The translations under genes and the position numbers were made by a program. A stretch of 64,000 bases of DNA, taken from the NCBI RefSeq assembly GCF_900089075.1, contig NZ_LT593746.1:494920-558919 (forward strand), given 5' to 3'. Origin of the DNA: Vaginella massiliensis. Its GTDB lineage: Bacteria; Bacteroidota; Bacteroidia; Flavobacteriales; Weeksellaceae. Positions 23,859-32,238 of this stretch are shown piece by piece. The notes under the pieces were generated by a model, which saw only the letters and a list, made by a program, of their open reading frames with translations, ran no database searches and had not been told where the DNA came from. Positions within the stretch are counted from its first letter, which is position 1. Every line of letters starts with the position of its first letter.

Positions 23859-24461
23859 TTACTTTGCACCGAATCGCTCTGCAACCTTGTCCCAATTGAT
23901 AACGTTGAAAAAAGCTTCGATATAATCTGGTCTCTTGTTCTGATATTTTAAATAATAGGCATGCTCCCAAACATCTAATCCCAGAATTGGGAAACCTTCG
24001 CATCCAACACCTGGCATTAGTGGATTGTCTTGGTTTGCCGTAGAACAAACCTCCAATTTACCATCTGCTTTTTTGCACAACCAAGCCCATCCAGACCCAA
24101 AACGAGTTGCAGCTGCTTTAGAAAACTCTTCTTTGAAAGCTTCAAAAGACCCGAAAGATTCGTTGATTGCGGCTTCAACCTCTGCTGTTGGTTTGTTGCT
24201 TCCGCCTGGCGTCAAGACATCCCAAAATAGGTTGTGGTTGTAGAAACCTCCTCCGTTGTTGCGAACTGCTGGTTTATCTACACCTTTTACCAAAATTTCT
24301 TCGATGGTAAGTCCAGCCAAATCTGTTCCTTCAATCGCTGCGTTTAGATTATTCGTATAAGCCGCATGGTGTTTGTCGTGGTGAATCTCCATTGTTTTTG
24401 CATCAATATGAGGCTCTAATGCGTCAAATGCATACGGTAAAGCTTTTAATTCGAATGACAT
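23859..24461 (-). CDS. Superoxide dismutase, Fe/Mn family
   Basis: The 200-residue enzyme dismutates superoxide to oxygen and hydrogen peroxide. Metal ligands are visible as H27 (MEIHHDKHH), H76 ([10 protein letters not shown]), D163 and H167 ([11 protein letters not shown]). The Fe versus Mn preference cannot be fixed safely from these residues. No signal peptide is present, so it is cytoplasmic. A TATATTTG box lies on the minus strand at 24507-24514, about 45 bases before the ATG. Confidence 0.95.
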   Translation of the reverse strand: MSFELKALPYAFDALEPHIDAKTMEIHHDKHHAAYTNNLNAAIEGTDLAGLTIEEILVKGVDKPAVRNNGGGFYNHNLFWDVLTPGGSNKPTAEVEAAINESFGSFEAFKEEFSKAAATRFGSGWAWLCKKADGKLEVCSTANQDNPLMPGVGCEGFPILGLDVWEHAYYLKYQNKRPDYIEAFFNVINWDKVAERFGAK

Positions 24462-24611
24462 AATGTAATCTTTTTGTTTGTTTTATTTTTTACATTTTAA
24501 ATTTAGCAAATATATCGCAAATGAATGGCAACGTAGCGTCTATTTTAACAAATATTTAAAAATTATTGTTTAAATTTAGTAACGACTTTTTAATTAACGA
24601 ATAGCATCCTT

Positions 24612-25790
24612 ATGAAAATCCTTCGGAAAATTATAAAATACATCCTCATCATCTTTTGTTTACTCGTTTTAGTTCTATTTGCAACGGGTAACGATTACAT
24701 CATTCGAGGTATAAAACTCACTTATCTGAAAGGGCATAAAACGGCTAACATAGACGATTACAAAGATTTTGATAACAATGTTGTGCTCGCAGCTAATCCT
24801 CAACCTTGGCACCATCATCCCGACTATAATCGCATTCCGCTCACGAAACAATTGAAAGCAGAATTGGAGACCTACCAAAGCGCAGCATTTGTGGTTATAA
24901 AAGATGGCGAACTGCTTTGGGAACATTATTTCAACAATTACCGCGACCAGAGTCTGACCAATTCTTTTTCTATGGCAAAAACCATTACAACCATGATGCT
25001 GGGCAAGGCGATAGAACAGGGCTATATCAAGAGTTTGAACCAGAAAATTACCGATTTTTTACCCGAGTTTTCAGACGATCCGTTTGGTAAACACTGTACG
25101 GTGGGGGATTTGAGCGCTATGACTTCTGGTTTCGATTGGGAGGAGGATTATTACTTTCCGTTGAATCCGACAGCCAAGGCATATTATGGCGACGATATCG
25201 AAAAGCAGATGCTTTCTTACCGTTTTGTGTCTTCGCCAGGCGGACATTTCAAATATCAATCGGGCGATACACAGTTGTTGGCAATTATCATACAACGGGC
25301 AACAGGCAAGAGTTTGGCGCAATATTTTAGCGATCATTTTTGGAAACCAATGGGCATGGAGCGAGATGCTTTATGGTCGAAAGATAGCCAAGACGGCATG
25401 GAAAAAGCCTATTGTTGTTTCAATTCCAATGCAAAAGATTTTGCCAAATTGGGACAATTGTTGTTGAACGATGGCAAATGGAACAATCAAGCTGTACTCG
25501 ATTCTGCTTTTGTAAAAAAAATGGTCTCGCCAAACCTTAAAGCTTTCGATGCTGGCGAAGTTCCGATTTATGGTTATTCGGTTTGGACAGATTACCACTA
25601 TCAACCGCAACTTTATGCCATGTTGGGGCATCTTGGCCAACGTGTAATTGTAGTGCCATCAGAAAAATTAGTCATCGTTCGGCTTGGTCGGCTAAAAGAT
25701 CGAACTTCTCCCAACAAAGGTGCGCTACCAGACCCAGACATCTATATTTATGTAGACGAAGTGATGAAAATGATTCGACAAATTCCTTAA
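24612..25790 (+). CDS. Membrane-anchored serine hydrolase (class C beta-lactamase family)
   Basis: The 392-residue protein has one N-terminal membrane segment (residues 7-25), so it is exported but probably tethered. The nucleophile motif SxxK is S120-M-A-K123 in NSFSMAKTITTM, and a Tyr motif is present in FKYQSGDTQLL. This is the fold of class C beta-lactamases, penicillin-binding esterases and D-aminopeptidases. LGHLGQRVIVVPSEKLVIVR near the C-terminus matches the third KTG-like region in altered form (HLG). Antibiotic resistance should not be assumed. The exonuclease gene follows 10 bases later. Confidence 0.87.
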   Translation: MKILRKIIKYILIIFCLLVLVLFATGNDYIIRGIKLTYLKGHKTANIDDYKDFDNNVVLAANPQPWHHHPDYNRIPLTKQLKAELETYQSAAFVVIKDGELLWEHYFNNYRDQSLTNSFSMAKTITTMMLGKAIEQGYIKSLNQKITDFLPEFSDDPFGKHCTVGDLSAMTSGFDWEEDYYFPLNPTAKAYYGDDIEKQMLSYRFVSSPGGHFKYQSGDTQLLAIIIQRATGKSLAQYFSDHFWKPMGMERDALWSKDSQDGMEKAYCCFNSNAKDFAKLGQLLLNDGKWNNQAVLDSAFVKKMVSPNLKAFDAGEVPIYGYSVWTDYHYQPQLYAMLGHLGQRVIVVPSEKLVIVRLGRLKDRTSPNKGALPDPDIYIYVDEVMKMIRQIP

Positions 25791-25800
25791 ATCAAATCGT

Positions 25801-26490
25801 ATGAAACCGTTGAGCTTGAATAAAATTTTGTTTTTGGATATCGAGACTGTTCCAGAATTTTCGAGTTGGAATCTGATGGAGGAACGCGCTCAAAAACTTT
25901 GGACAGACAAGACCGCATTCCAACGTAAAGATGAAATTTCGCCCGAAGAATTCTATCACGAAAAGGCTGGCATCTATGCCGAATTTGGGAAAATTATTTG
26001 CATCTCATGTGGCATTATTCATCAAGACCGCATTAGAATCAAAAGCTTTTATGGTCACAATGAAGAAAAGTTGCTCAACAATTTTGCTCAGCTGCTGCAA
26101 GAACGTTATCAACAAGAAGACCAATTGTTGTGTGCGCACAATGGCAAAGAGTTCGACTTCCCTTATATGGCGCGTCGATTGCTTATTCATCAAATTCCTA
26201 TTCCGAATATTCTACAACTACAGGGCAAAAAACCTTGGGAAATTCAACACTTAGACACGATGGATATGTGGAAATTTGGCGATTACAAACATTATACCTC
26301 GCTCGATTTGTTGGCGCATGTTTTAGGCATCGACACGCCCAAAGACGACATCGATGGTTCGCAAGTCGCCAGCGTATATTATACCGAAAAAGATTTGGAT
26401 CGGATTGTTCGTTATTGCGAAAAAGATGTGGTGACGTTGATCAATATTTTTCTACGAATGCATTATATGCAACCGATTGAAAGAGAATAA
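25801..26490 (+). CDS. Predicted 3'-5' exonuclease (PolB-like DEDD family)
   Basis: The 229-residue protein begins a DEDD exonuclease core with FLDIETVPEF (11-20; D13, E15). HNGKEFDFPYMARRL carries the second acidic motif and RYCEKDVVTLINI the final one. The family is related to the proofreading domain of B-family DNA polymerases and is common as a lone protein in Bacteroidota. It may act in DNA repair or RNA turnover. It probably forms an operon with the serine hydrolase upstream. Confidence 0.85.
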   Translation: MKPLSLNKILFLDIETVPEFSSWNLMEERAQKLWTDKTAFQRKDEISPEEFYHEKAGIYAEFGKIICISCGIIHQDRIRIKSFYGHNEEKLLNNFAQLLQERYQQEDQLLCAHNGKEFDFPYMARRLLIHQIPIPNILQLQGKKPWEIQHLDTMDMWKFGDYKHYTSLDLLAHVLGIDTPKDDIDGSQVASVYYTEKDLDRIVRYCEKDVVTLINIFLRMHYMQPIERE

Positions 26491-26493
26491 AAA

Positions 26494-26514
26494 AGGAAGC
26501 TGTTTAGGCTTCCT
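26494..26514 (-). terminator. Terminator at the end of the CNNM/CorC gene
   Basis: AGGAAGC and GCTTCCT form a stem whose loop holds part of the stop codon of the minus-strand gene; TTTTTTATTC follows on that strand. It also closes the convergent exonuclease gene. Confidence 0.7.
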
Positions 26515-27907
26515 CATGATCTTGATCCGTTTCTACTTTTTCTTTGAGTGTGAGTTTGATGATTTCTACCGAGTTGCGGTACATCTGCATTACTTTTCCT
26601 TGATAGCTTTCTAAATCGATCTCATCACCTTCTTTTAAATCACGGTCGAAACATACCTCGCTTATCAAGCCAGCCAAGGTGTCATAATGCTCGCTTTCGG
26701 CAAAAGGATAGGGCAACAAACGGTTGATATCGCTGATTGTATTGTGGGCATTTACCAGATAAACGCCTTCTGCCAGCCGTTTCACAATCGGATCTTCGTT
26801 GTCGTACTCGTCCTGAATTTCACCTACCAATTCTTCTAAAATATCTTCCATCGTAACAATTCCAGTCAGCTCGCCAACCTCGTTGGTCACCACAGCCAAT
26901 TGAACGTGTTTTTTCTGAAATTGTTTCAAAACATTTTTTATCAAAGCACTTTCTGAAATGAACAAAGGCTCGCGAATCAACCCTTCTATTTCGGTCTGAG
27001 TCGGATTCGCCAACAAAGCGCGCATCAAATCTTTGGTATAGAGTATACCTTTGATATTGTCCAAAGTATCTTCATAAACCGGAAATCTAGAATATCCTTC
27101 GGTTATCGCGTAGTCGATCGCCTCTTTTATGGTTGTTTTGATTTCGATTGCCGAAACATTTTTGCGTAAGGTCTGAATATTCAATACGCGTCGATCGTCG
27201 AATTCAAACACATTTTGTATCAAATTCCGCTCAGACTCTTCAATTGCACCGCCTTCTTGTGATTCGGTAATGATCATTTTCAATTCTTCTTCACTATGAA
27301 TTTCGCCACCATGAATTGGTTTTATACCCAACAATCGCAATATAGCATTTGCCAAACCATTCATCAACCAAATCACTGGGCGGAAAACAAAATAAAAAAC
27401 CCTAAGTGGCCATGCAATAGTGAACGTTGTTTTGGTCGGATATTGGATGGCTAACGATTTCGGAGCCAACTCCCCGAACACAATGTGCAAAATGGTAATG
27501 ATAACGAACGCCAACGGAAACGCAGCCTTTTGAGCGAAACCAGCCCATTCGGGACCAGCCAACCCAATAAGTTCAAACGACTTCACGATTACAGGCGAAA
27601 GAGAACTTTCTCCAACCCAACCTAGACCAAGCGACGCCAGGGTTATACCGAGCTGAGTTGCAGCCAAGTAAGCGTCTAGATTGTTGACAATGGTTTTCGC
27701 TGTATCGGCAAGATTAGAATTGATATCTTGGTTTACTTCGATTTGCGAAGACCGCACTTTTACAATGGCAAATTCTGCCGCAACAAAAAAACCATTGAGT
27801 AAAACCAGAAAAATGGTTAGTAGTAATTTCCATAACGAAATATCATCGGTGACGTTGTGGTCGATATTGACAGCCAACAACGTCATAATCTGGGAGTGTG
27901 TGTCCAT
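26504..27907 (-). CDS. CNNM/CorC-family membrane protein (hemolysin-like)
   Basis: The 467-residue protein has a CNNM (DUF21) membrane domain with several segments in residues 25-200, a CBS-pair domain (about 220-350, including VLNIQTLRKNVSAIEIKTT and LYTKDLMRALL) and a C-terminal CorC_HlyC domain (about 375-455). This domain order is that of predicted Mg2+/Co2+ transporters or efflux regulators; the old name hemolysin does not imply toxicity. The protein sits in the inner membrane with the CBS domains in the cytoplasm. It is a single gene on the minus strand. Confidence 0.9.
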   Translation of the reverse strand: MDTHSQIMTLLAVNIDHNVTDDISLWKLLLTIFLVLLNGFFVAAEFAIVKVRSSQIEVNQDINSNLADTAKTIVNNLDAYLAATQLGITLASLGLGWVGESSLSPVIVKSFELIGLAGPEWAGFAQKAAFPLAFVIITILHIVFGELAPKSLAIQYPTKTTFTIAWPLRVFYFVFRPVIWLMNGLANAILRLLGIKPIHGGEIHSEEELKMIITESQEGGAIEESERNLIQNVFEFDDRRVLNIQTLRKNVSAIEIKTTIKEAIDYAITEGYSRFPVYEDTLDNIKGILYTKDLMRALLANPTQTEIEGLIREPLFISESALIKNVLKQFQKKHVQLAVVTNEVGELTGIVTMEDILEELVGEIQDEYDNEDPIVKRLAEGVYLVNAHNTISDINRLLPYPFAESEHYDTLAGLISEVCFDRDLKEGDEIDLESYQGKVMQMYRNSVEIIKLTLKEKVETDQDHEEA

Positions 27908-28030
27908 TCTTTAAATTTAGTACTAACTCGGTTTCAGGTTTTATGAGTTAGGAATTCTAAATTTCGAATTTAAGAAATTTTTGAATTCAATGTAAAGTTA
28001 GAAAAATTTTACAATCCTATCATTTTATTT

Positions 28031-28038
28031 TACTTTTG
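28031..28038 (+). promoter_or_regulatory. -7 box of the fused ABC ATPase gene
   Basis: TACTTTTG fits the Bacteroidota -7 consensus. Transcription would start near 28045, after the ATG at 28039, so the ATG at 28060 is the better start. No clear TTG -33 element was found. Confidence 0.4.
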
Positions 28039-28059
28039 ATGAATAAGTTTTTGTACAAC

Positions 28060-29748
28060 ATGACCGACTGGATACTGAAAATTGAGGATTTGAATTTGCA
28101 TTTTGGTGATCGGCACATTTTAGACGACGTGAGTTTTACCGTTTCCAAAGGCGAAACTTTGGGCGTTGTAGGAGAATCGGGCTCTGGCAAATCGGTCACA
28201 GCATTAGCCGTCATGGGATTGTTGAGTCGAAACGCAAGTATCGAACAAAACAGCAAAATATTATTCAACTCTTCTTCGGGTGTCATAGATTTAGCCAAAT
28301 TGGATCGAGCTGCTTTCGAAAAAATTAGAGGAAACGAAATCGGAATGATTTTTCAAGAACCCATGACATCCTTGAATCCGAGTATTCGATGTGGGCATCA
28401 AGTAGAAGAAACCATACTGTTGCACCAAAAACTTTCGAAAACCGAGGCAAAGGCTAAAGTTTTGAGACTTTTCGAAAAAGTAAAACTTCCAGACCCCGAA
28501 CGAATTTACAAAGCCTATCCGCATGAATTATCGGGTGGTCAGAAGCAACGCGTGATGATTGCCATCGCCATCAGTTGCGAACCAAAATTGCTGATTGCCG
28601 ATGAGCCTACCACCGCATTGGATGTTACCGTGCAAAAGGCTACGCTCGACCTGCTGAAAGATTTGCAACAAACTGAAGGCATGAGCATGCTATTCATTTC
28701 CCATGATTTGGGTGTGATTGCCAACGTGAGTGAAGAAGTTTTGGTCATGTTCAGAGGAAAGGTAGTCGAAAAAGGAAAGGTAAAAACAATTTTTCAGGAT
28801 CCAGAGCAGCATTATACCAAAGGACTCATCGCTTGTCGTCCACGCTTGAACGAGCGATACAAAAGGTTGCCAACCGTGAAAGATTTTCTTGAGAATGATA
28901 ACTATCAATCCGAAATTTTCACAACCCAAGAACGCGAAAAATTTCATGAAAAGCTGTACCAACAAGTTCCGCTGGTCGAGGTAAAAAACCTGAAAAAATA
29001 TTTCTATTCTTCCTCTGTTTTTGGGCCAGAAAAAATAGCGGTAAAAGCCGTAGACAACATCAGTTTCAAGGTTTATCCGGGCGAGACACTGGGGCTGGTG
29101 GGCGAATCTGGTAGCGGAAAAACTACGCTTTCGCGCAGTCTGCTCTTGTTAGAAAAACCCAGTAGTGGAGAAATTTTTTTTGAGGGTAAAGACATCAGCA
29201 AACTCAACAAACACGAAATCAGAAAGTTGCGAAAAGATATTCAAATCATTTTCCAAGATCCTTATTCGAGTTTAAATCCTCGTCATACCGTTGCTCAAAT
29301 CTTAATGGAGCCAATGGAAGTTCATGGGATTGGAACAAACAAAGCAGATCGTAGAAAAAGAGCTGCCGAGTTGCTAGAAAAAGTAAGCCTGAATGCGAGT
29401 GATTTGTCGAAATATCCGCACGAATTCTCTGGTGGTCAACGCCAGCGCATCGGCATTGCCAGAGCCTTGGCTTTGGAACCAAAGTTTATCATCTGTGACG
29501 AGAGTGTATCGGCATTAGACGTTTCTGTTCAGGCACAAGTCCTGAATTTGCTGAACGATTTGAAGGCTGAATTTGGTTTTACGTATATTTTTATTTCACA
29601 CGATTTGGCTGTGGTCAAATATATGAGCGATCAATTATTGGTCATGCAACATGGCGAACTAAAAGAATTAGCCGATGCAGATGAGGTCTATGCAAACCCC
29701 AAAACACAATACACCAAAGATCTAATCGATGCGATACCGAAATTATAA
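28060..29748 (+). CDS. Fused two-domain ABC ATPase of the peptide/nickel (DppD-DppF) type
   Basis: The start [20 protein letters not shown] at 28060 is chosen from the promoter box; ATG 28039 and TTG 28036 would add seven or eight residues. The 562-residue protein holds two full ABC domains. Each has a Walker [17 protein letters not shown], a Q-loop [22 protein letters not shown] and a signature [16 protein letters not shown]. Fused DppD-DppF-like ATPases drive oligopeptide or similar import, usually with two permeases and a binding protein. None of these partners is adjacent, so the transporter is assembled from distant genes or the substrate differs. A short-chain dehydrogenase follows 13 bases later. 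Confidence 0.9.
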   Translation: MTDWILKIEDLNLHFGDRHILDDVSFTVSKGETLGVVGESGSGKSVTALAVMGLLSRNASIEQNSKILFNSSSGVIDLAKLDRAAFEKIRGNEIGMIFQEPMTSLNPSIRCGHQVEETILLHQKLSKTEAKAKVLRLFEKVKLPDPERIYKAYPHELSGGQKQRVMIAIAISCEPKLLIADEPTTALDVTVQKATLDLLKDLQQTEGMSMLFISHDLGVIANVSEEVLVMFRGKVVEKGKVKTIFQDPEQHYTKGLIACRPRLNERYKRLPTVKDFLENDNYQSEIFTTQEREKFHEKLYQQVPLVEVKNLKKYFYSSSVFGPEKIAVKAVDNISFKVYPGETLGLVGESGSGKTTLSRSLLLLEKPSSGEIFFEGKDISKLNKHEIRKLRKDIQIIFQDPYSSLNPRHTVAQILMEPMEVHGIGTNKADRRKRAAELLEKVSLNASDLSKYPHEFSGGQRQRIGIARALALEPKFIICDESVSALDVSVQAQVLNLLNDLKAEFGFTYIFISHDLAVVKYMSDQLLVMQHGELKELADADEVYANPKTQYTKDLIDAIPKL

Positions 29749-29761
29749 TAAAATAAAAAAT

Positions 29762-30469
29762 ATGAATTGTATTAAAGATAAAGTGGCTTATATCACTGGT
29801 GGATCCAAAGGTATAGGCTATGGAATTGCACACGCTCTTCTAGAAGCAGGTATGAAAGTTGCCATCTCTGGACGCGATCAAGAGGCTATAGAGAAAGCAA
29901 AAATTGATTTGGGCAACCAAAATGTTTTAGCCATTACCTCCGATGTTCGAAATTTTGAAGATGAACAGCAAGCCGTAAAATCGATCATCGAAACTTTTGG
30001 CAAATTAGATGTGGTCATCGCCAATGCAGGTTTAGGAAAATTTGCACCTGTAGACGAAATGAGTTTAGAGGATTGGAATGTGATGATCGACACAAACCTC
30101 ACGGGCGTTTTTCATACGCTGAAAGCTGCTGTAGAACAACTGAAACAAAACAAAGGACATTACATCTCGATTTCGAGTCTTGCCGGGACTAATTTCTTTG
30201 CAAACGGAGCCGGCTACAACGCTTCTAAATTTGGTGTCGTTGGTTTCACACAAGCTGCCATGCTCGATTTGCGAAATTACGACGTGAAATGCACCACCAT
30301 CATGCCTGGTTCTGTTACCTCGTTTTTCAACGACCATACCCCAAACGAAGAAGATAGCTGGAAAATACAACCCGAAGATATAGGGCAATTAGTGGTAGAC
30401 CTTTTGAAAATGAATGCCAATGTGCTTCCGAGTAAAATAGAAGTAAGACCTACAAAAACAAGCTTGTAG
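29762..30469 (+). CDS. Short-chain dehydrogenase/reductase
   Basis: The start MNCIKDKVAYITGGSKGIGY at 29762 is chosen since the preceding in-frame ATG would overlap the ABC gene. The 235-residue SDR has the cofactor loop TGGSKGIG (12-19), NAG (88-90), catalytic S139 and the YxxxK pair Y152/K156 in GYNASKFG. Its family reduces or oxidises a small carbonyl with NAD(P)H; the substrate is unknown. A bidirectional terminator follows. Confidence 0.88.
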   Translation: MNCIKDKVAYITGGSKGIGYGIAHALLEAGMKVAISGRDQEAIEKAKIDLGNQNVLAITSDVRNFEDEQQAVKSIIETFGKLDVVIANAGLGKFAPVDEMSLEDWNVMIDTNLTGVFHTLKAAVEQLKQNKGHYISISSLAGTNFFANGAGYNASKFGVVGFTQAAMLDLRNYDVKCTTIMPGSVTSFFNDHTPNEEDSWKIQPEDIGQLVVDLLKMNANVLPSKIEVRPTKTSL

Positions 30470-30495
30470 AAGTTTGATTACAATGATTGACAAAA

Positions 30496-30523
30496 AAAGC
30501 AACTCATTTTGGTGAGTTGCTTT
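30496..30523. terminator. Bidirectional terminator between SDR and small secreted protein genes
   Basis: AAAGCAACTCA and TGAGTTGCTTT form a perfect 11-base stem, with T-rich tracts on both outer sides. Confidence 0.85.
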
Positions 30524-30537
30524 CTTTTTTGGTAAGC

Positions 30538-30777
30538 TTATTTTTTTCTGTCTGCTGGCTCCGATTTGAAAGTTGATTCTCTTTCAACCAATACAGGCTT
30601 TGTTGTTCTTTTTTGGTTTGTCTGAGCATCCTTTAACGTGAAAGGTTTTGCTTGTGTGTTAACGGCTGCGCTTTCACTAGTAGAATTTTCTTGTTTTTTC
30701 AGCCTTTTCGCAGGTTCTTGTTGTGCAAACGTTACAGTAGCAACAGAAAATAATGATAATAAAAGTAATTTTTTCAT
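30538..30777 (-). CDS. Small secreted protein of unknown function
   Basis: The 79-residue product has a signal peptide (MKKLLLLSLFSVATVTFAQ) and a short mature part of about 60 residues rich in K, E, Q and T with no cysteine or recognisable domain (QEPAKRLKKQENSTSESAAV). It is probably periplasmic and unstructured. The start is supported by the signal peptide. No family was recognised. It converges on the SDR gene and shares its terminator. Confidence 0.65.
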   Translation of the reverse strand: MKKLLLLSLFSVATVTFAQQEPAKRLKKQENSTSESAAVNTQAKPFTLKDAQTNQKRTTKPVLVERESTFKSEPADRKK

Positions 30778-30870
30778 AATATGTGTTTTTTGACTTCATA
30801 AATATAAATATCTTTTTTAAATAAAAAAACAATCTGCAAAAAATATTCATATCAAATCATTGTTTTATTA

Positions 30871-30878
30871 TAAATTTG
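30871..30878 (+). promoter_or_regulatory. -7 box of the lipid A modification operon
   Basis: TAAATTTG fits the consensus and lies 18 bases before the ATG at 30897. The best TTG is too close (8 bases), so only the -7 element is supported. Confidence 0.4.
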
Positions 30879-30896
30879 TATACTTTTTAGCAAAAA

Positions 30897-31619
30897 ATGG
30901 AAAAAAATCTGACGATCATTATACCCGTCTACAACGAGCAAGACAATCTCGAGCGAGTAGAGCAAGAGTTGAGCGCTTATGTAGAAATATCTTCTTTTCG
31001 GGCCAAAGTTCTCCTCATCAACGACGGATCTTCAGACAACAGTTTGGCTATTATAAAGAAGATTGCCGATCGTAACGATGCTTTTCATTACATCAGTTTC
31101 GATAAGAATTATGGGCTTAGCGCCGCCATCAAAGCGGGCTTCGATTGGGCAGATACAGAGTGGGTTGGTTATATCGATGCCGATTTGCAAACCTCACCCG
31201 ATGATTTCGAAAAATTGATTCCGTATGTGCACGATTACGCGTTGGTTACAGGCGTTCGTGCCGATAGAAAAGATTCTTTTGGTAAAAATTTGTCATCGAA
31301 AATTGCCAATAGCATCCGACGTGCTTTTACGCATGATGGTATGGACGATACAGGCTGTCCGCTGAAAATTATTCGGACCGAATATGCCAAAAGAATCCCG
31401 ATGTTCCAAGGTTTGCATCGTTTTTTACCCGCTATGATTTTGTTACAAGACGGTAAGATTACGCAAGTGCCCGTGCGACATTTTCCGAGAATGGCAGGCA
31501 AATCGAAATTCAATTTATGGAATCGTCTTTTGGGCCCACTCTCCGATTGTTTTGTCTATCTTTGGATGAAGAAAAAATACATCAATTACCGCGTAAAAGA
31601 AACAAATGTTGAACACTGA
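30897..31619 (+). CDS. Glycosyltransferase family 2, polyprenyl-phosphate sugar transferase type
   Basis: The 240-residue GT-A enzyme has IIIPVYNEQDNLERVEQEL (8-26), LINDGSSDNS and the metal-binding YIDADLQTSPDDFEKL. These are typical of dolichol- or undecaprenyl-phosphate mannosyl/glucosyl/aminosugar transferases (DPM1, GtrB, ArnC, FlmF). It lacks the C-terminal membrane helices of ArnC. It probably makes an undecaprenyl-phosphate sugar that the ArnT-like enzyme two genes downstream uses. It overlaps the next gene by 14 bases. Confidence 0.88.
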   Translation: MEKNLTIIIPVYNEQDNLERVEQELSAYVEISSFRAKVLLINDGSSDNSLAIIKKIADRNDAFHYISFDKNYGLSAAIKAGFDWADTEWVGYIDADLQTSPDDFEKLIPYVHDYALVTGVRADRKDSFGKNLSSKIANSIRRAFTHDGMDDTGCPLKIIRTEYAKRIPMFQGLHRFLPAMILLQDGKITQVPVRHFPRMAGKSKFNLWNRLLGPLSDCFVYLWMKKKYINYRVKETNVEH

Positions 31620-32238
31620 TTGGTACATTTACCTCATCGGTTTCGTTGCTCAATTGCTTTTTTCTAGTCGATTGATTTTGCAATGGATTGTTTCTGAAAG
31701 AAACAAACAGGTACTGACGCCCAAACTTTTTTGGGAATTTAGCTTGGTGGCTTCTATACTTTTGTTTTTATATGGTTATTTGCGCCACGATTTTGCAATT
31801 ATGCTCGGTCAAACGTTGACTTATTATATCTATATTCGCAACATTCATCTGCAAAAACATTGGAAGAGTGTTCATTTTCTGATTCGTTGGGGCTTGATTT
31901 TCTTCCCAGCGGTAATTGTGATTTATGGATTCAATAACGGAATTTTCGATGTGGATAACCTTTTCCGAAACGAAAAAATTCCGTTGTGGCTTTTAACCTT
32001 GGGCATCGTCTCGCAAGTGTTGTTTACCTTTCGATTTGTCTACCAATGGATCTATTCAGAATATAAAAACCAATCATCTCTGCCTGCTGGATTTTGGATT
32101 TTGAGTTTGGCTGGAAGTTTCTTCATTCTCACCTATGCCGTTATTCGTCGAGATCCTGTTTTATTCATTGGGCATTTTATGGGATTTATCATCTATATGC
32201 GAAATTTGTGGTTGATTTGGAAAACTAATAGCGAATGA
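31606..32238 (+). CDS. Lipid-A-disaccharide synthase N-terminal-like membrane protein, duplicated LAB_N
   Basis: The 210-residue membrane protein consists of two tandem LAB_N units. Unit one (about 4-80) has LLFSSRLILQWIVSERNK and ends YYIYIRNIHL; unit two (about 125-205) has VLFTFRFVYQWIYSEYKN and ends FIIYMRNLWLIWK. LAB_N was named from the extra N-terminal domain on some LpxB proteins and also occurs alone beside lipid A glycosyltransferases. It may act as a small flippase or membrane partner for the polyprenyl-linked sugar; this is inferred. It overlaps both neighbours (14 and 4 bases), so the three are co-translated. Confidence 0.85.
   Translation: MLNTDWYIYLIGFVAQLLFSSRLILQWIVSERNKQVLTPKLFWEFSLVASILLFLYGYLRHDFAIMLGQTLTYYIYIRNIHLQKHWKSVHFLIRWGLIFFPAVIVIYGFNNGIFDVDNLFRNEKIPLWLLTLGIVSQVLFTFRFVYQWIYSEYKNQSSLPAGFWILSLAGSFFILTYAVIRRDPVLFIGHFMGFIIYMRNLWLIWKTNSE

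Noticed and set aside
24612-25790. Beta-lactam resistance gene
   Set aside because: It shares the SxxK fold but its third motif is altered and the family is mostly non-lactamase; resistance cannot be supported.
26504-27907. Hemolysin/virulence interpretation
   Set aside because: The CNNM-CBS-CorC architecture is that of ion transport proteins; the hemolysin label is historical.
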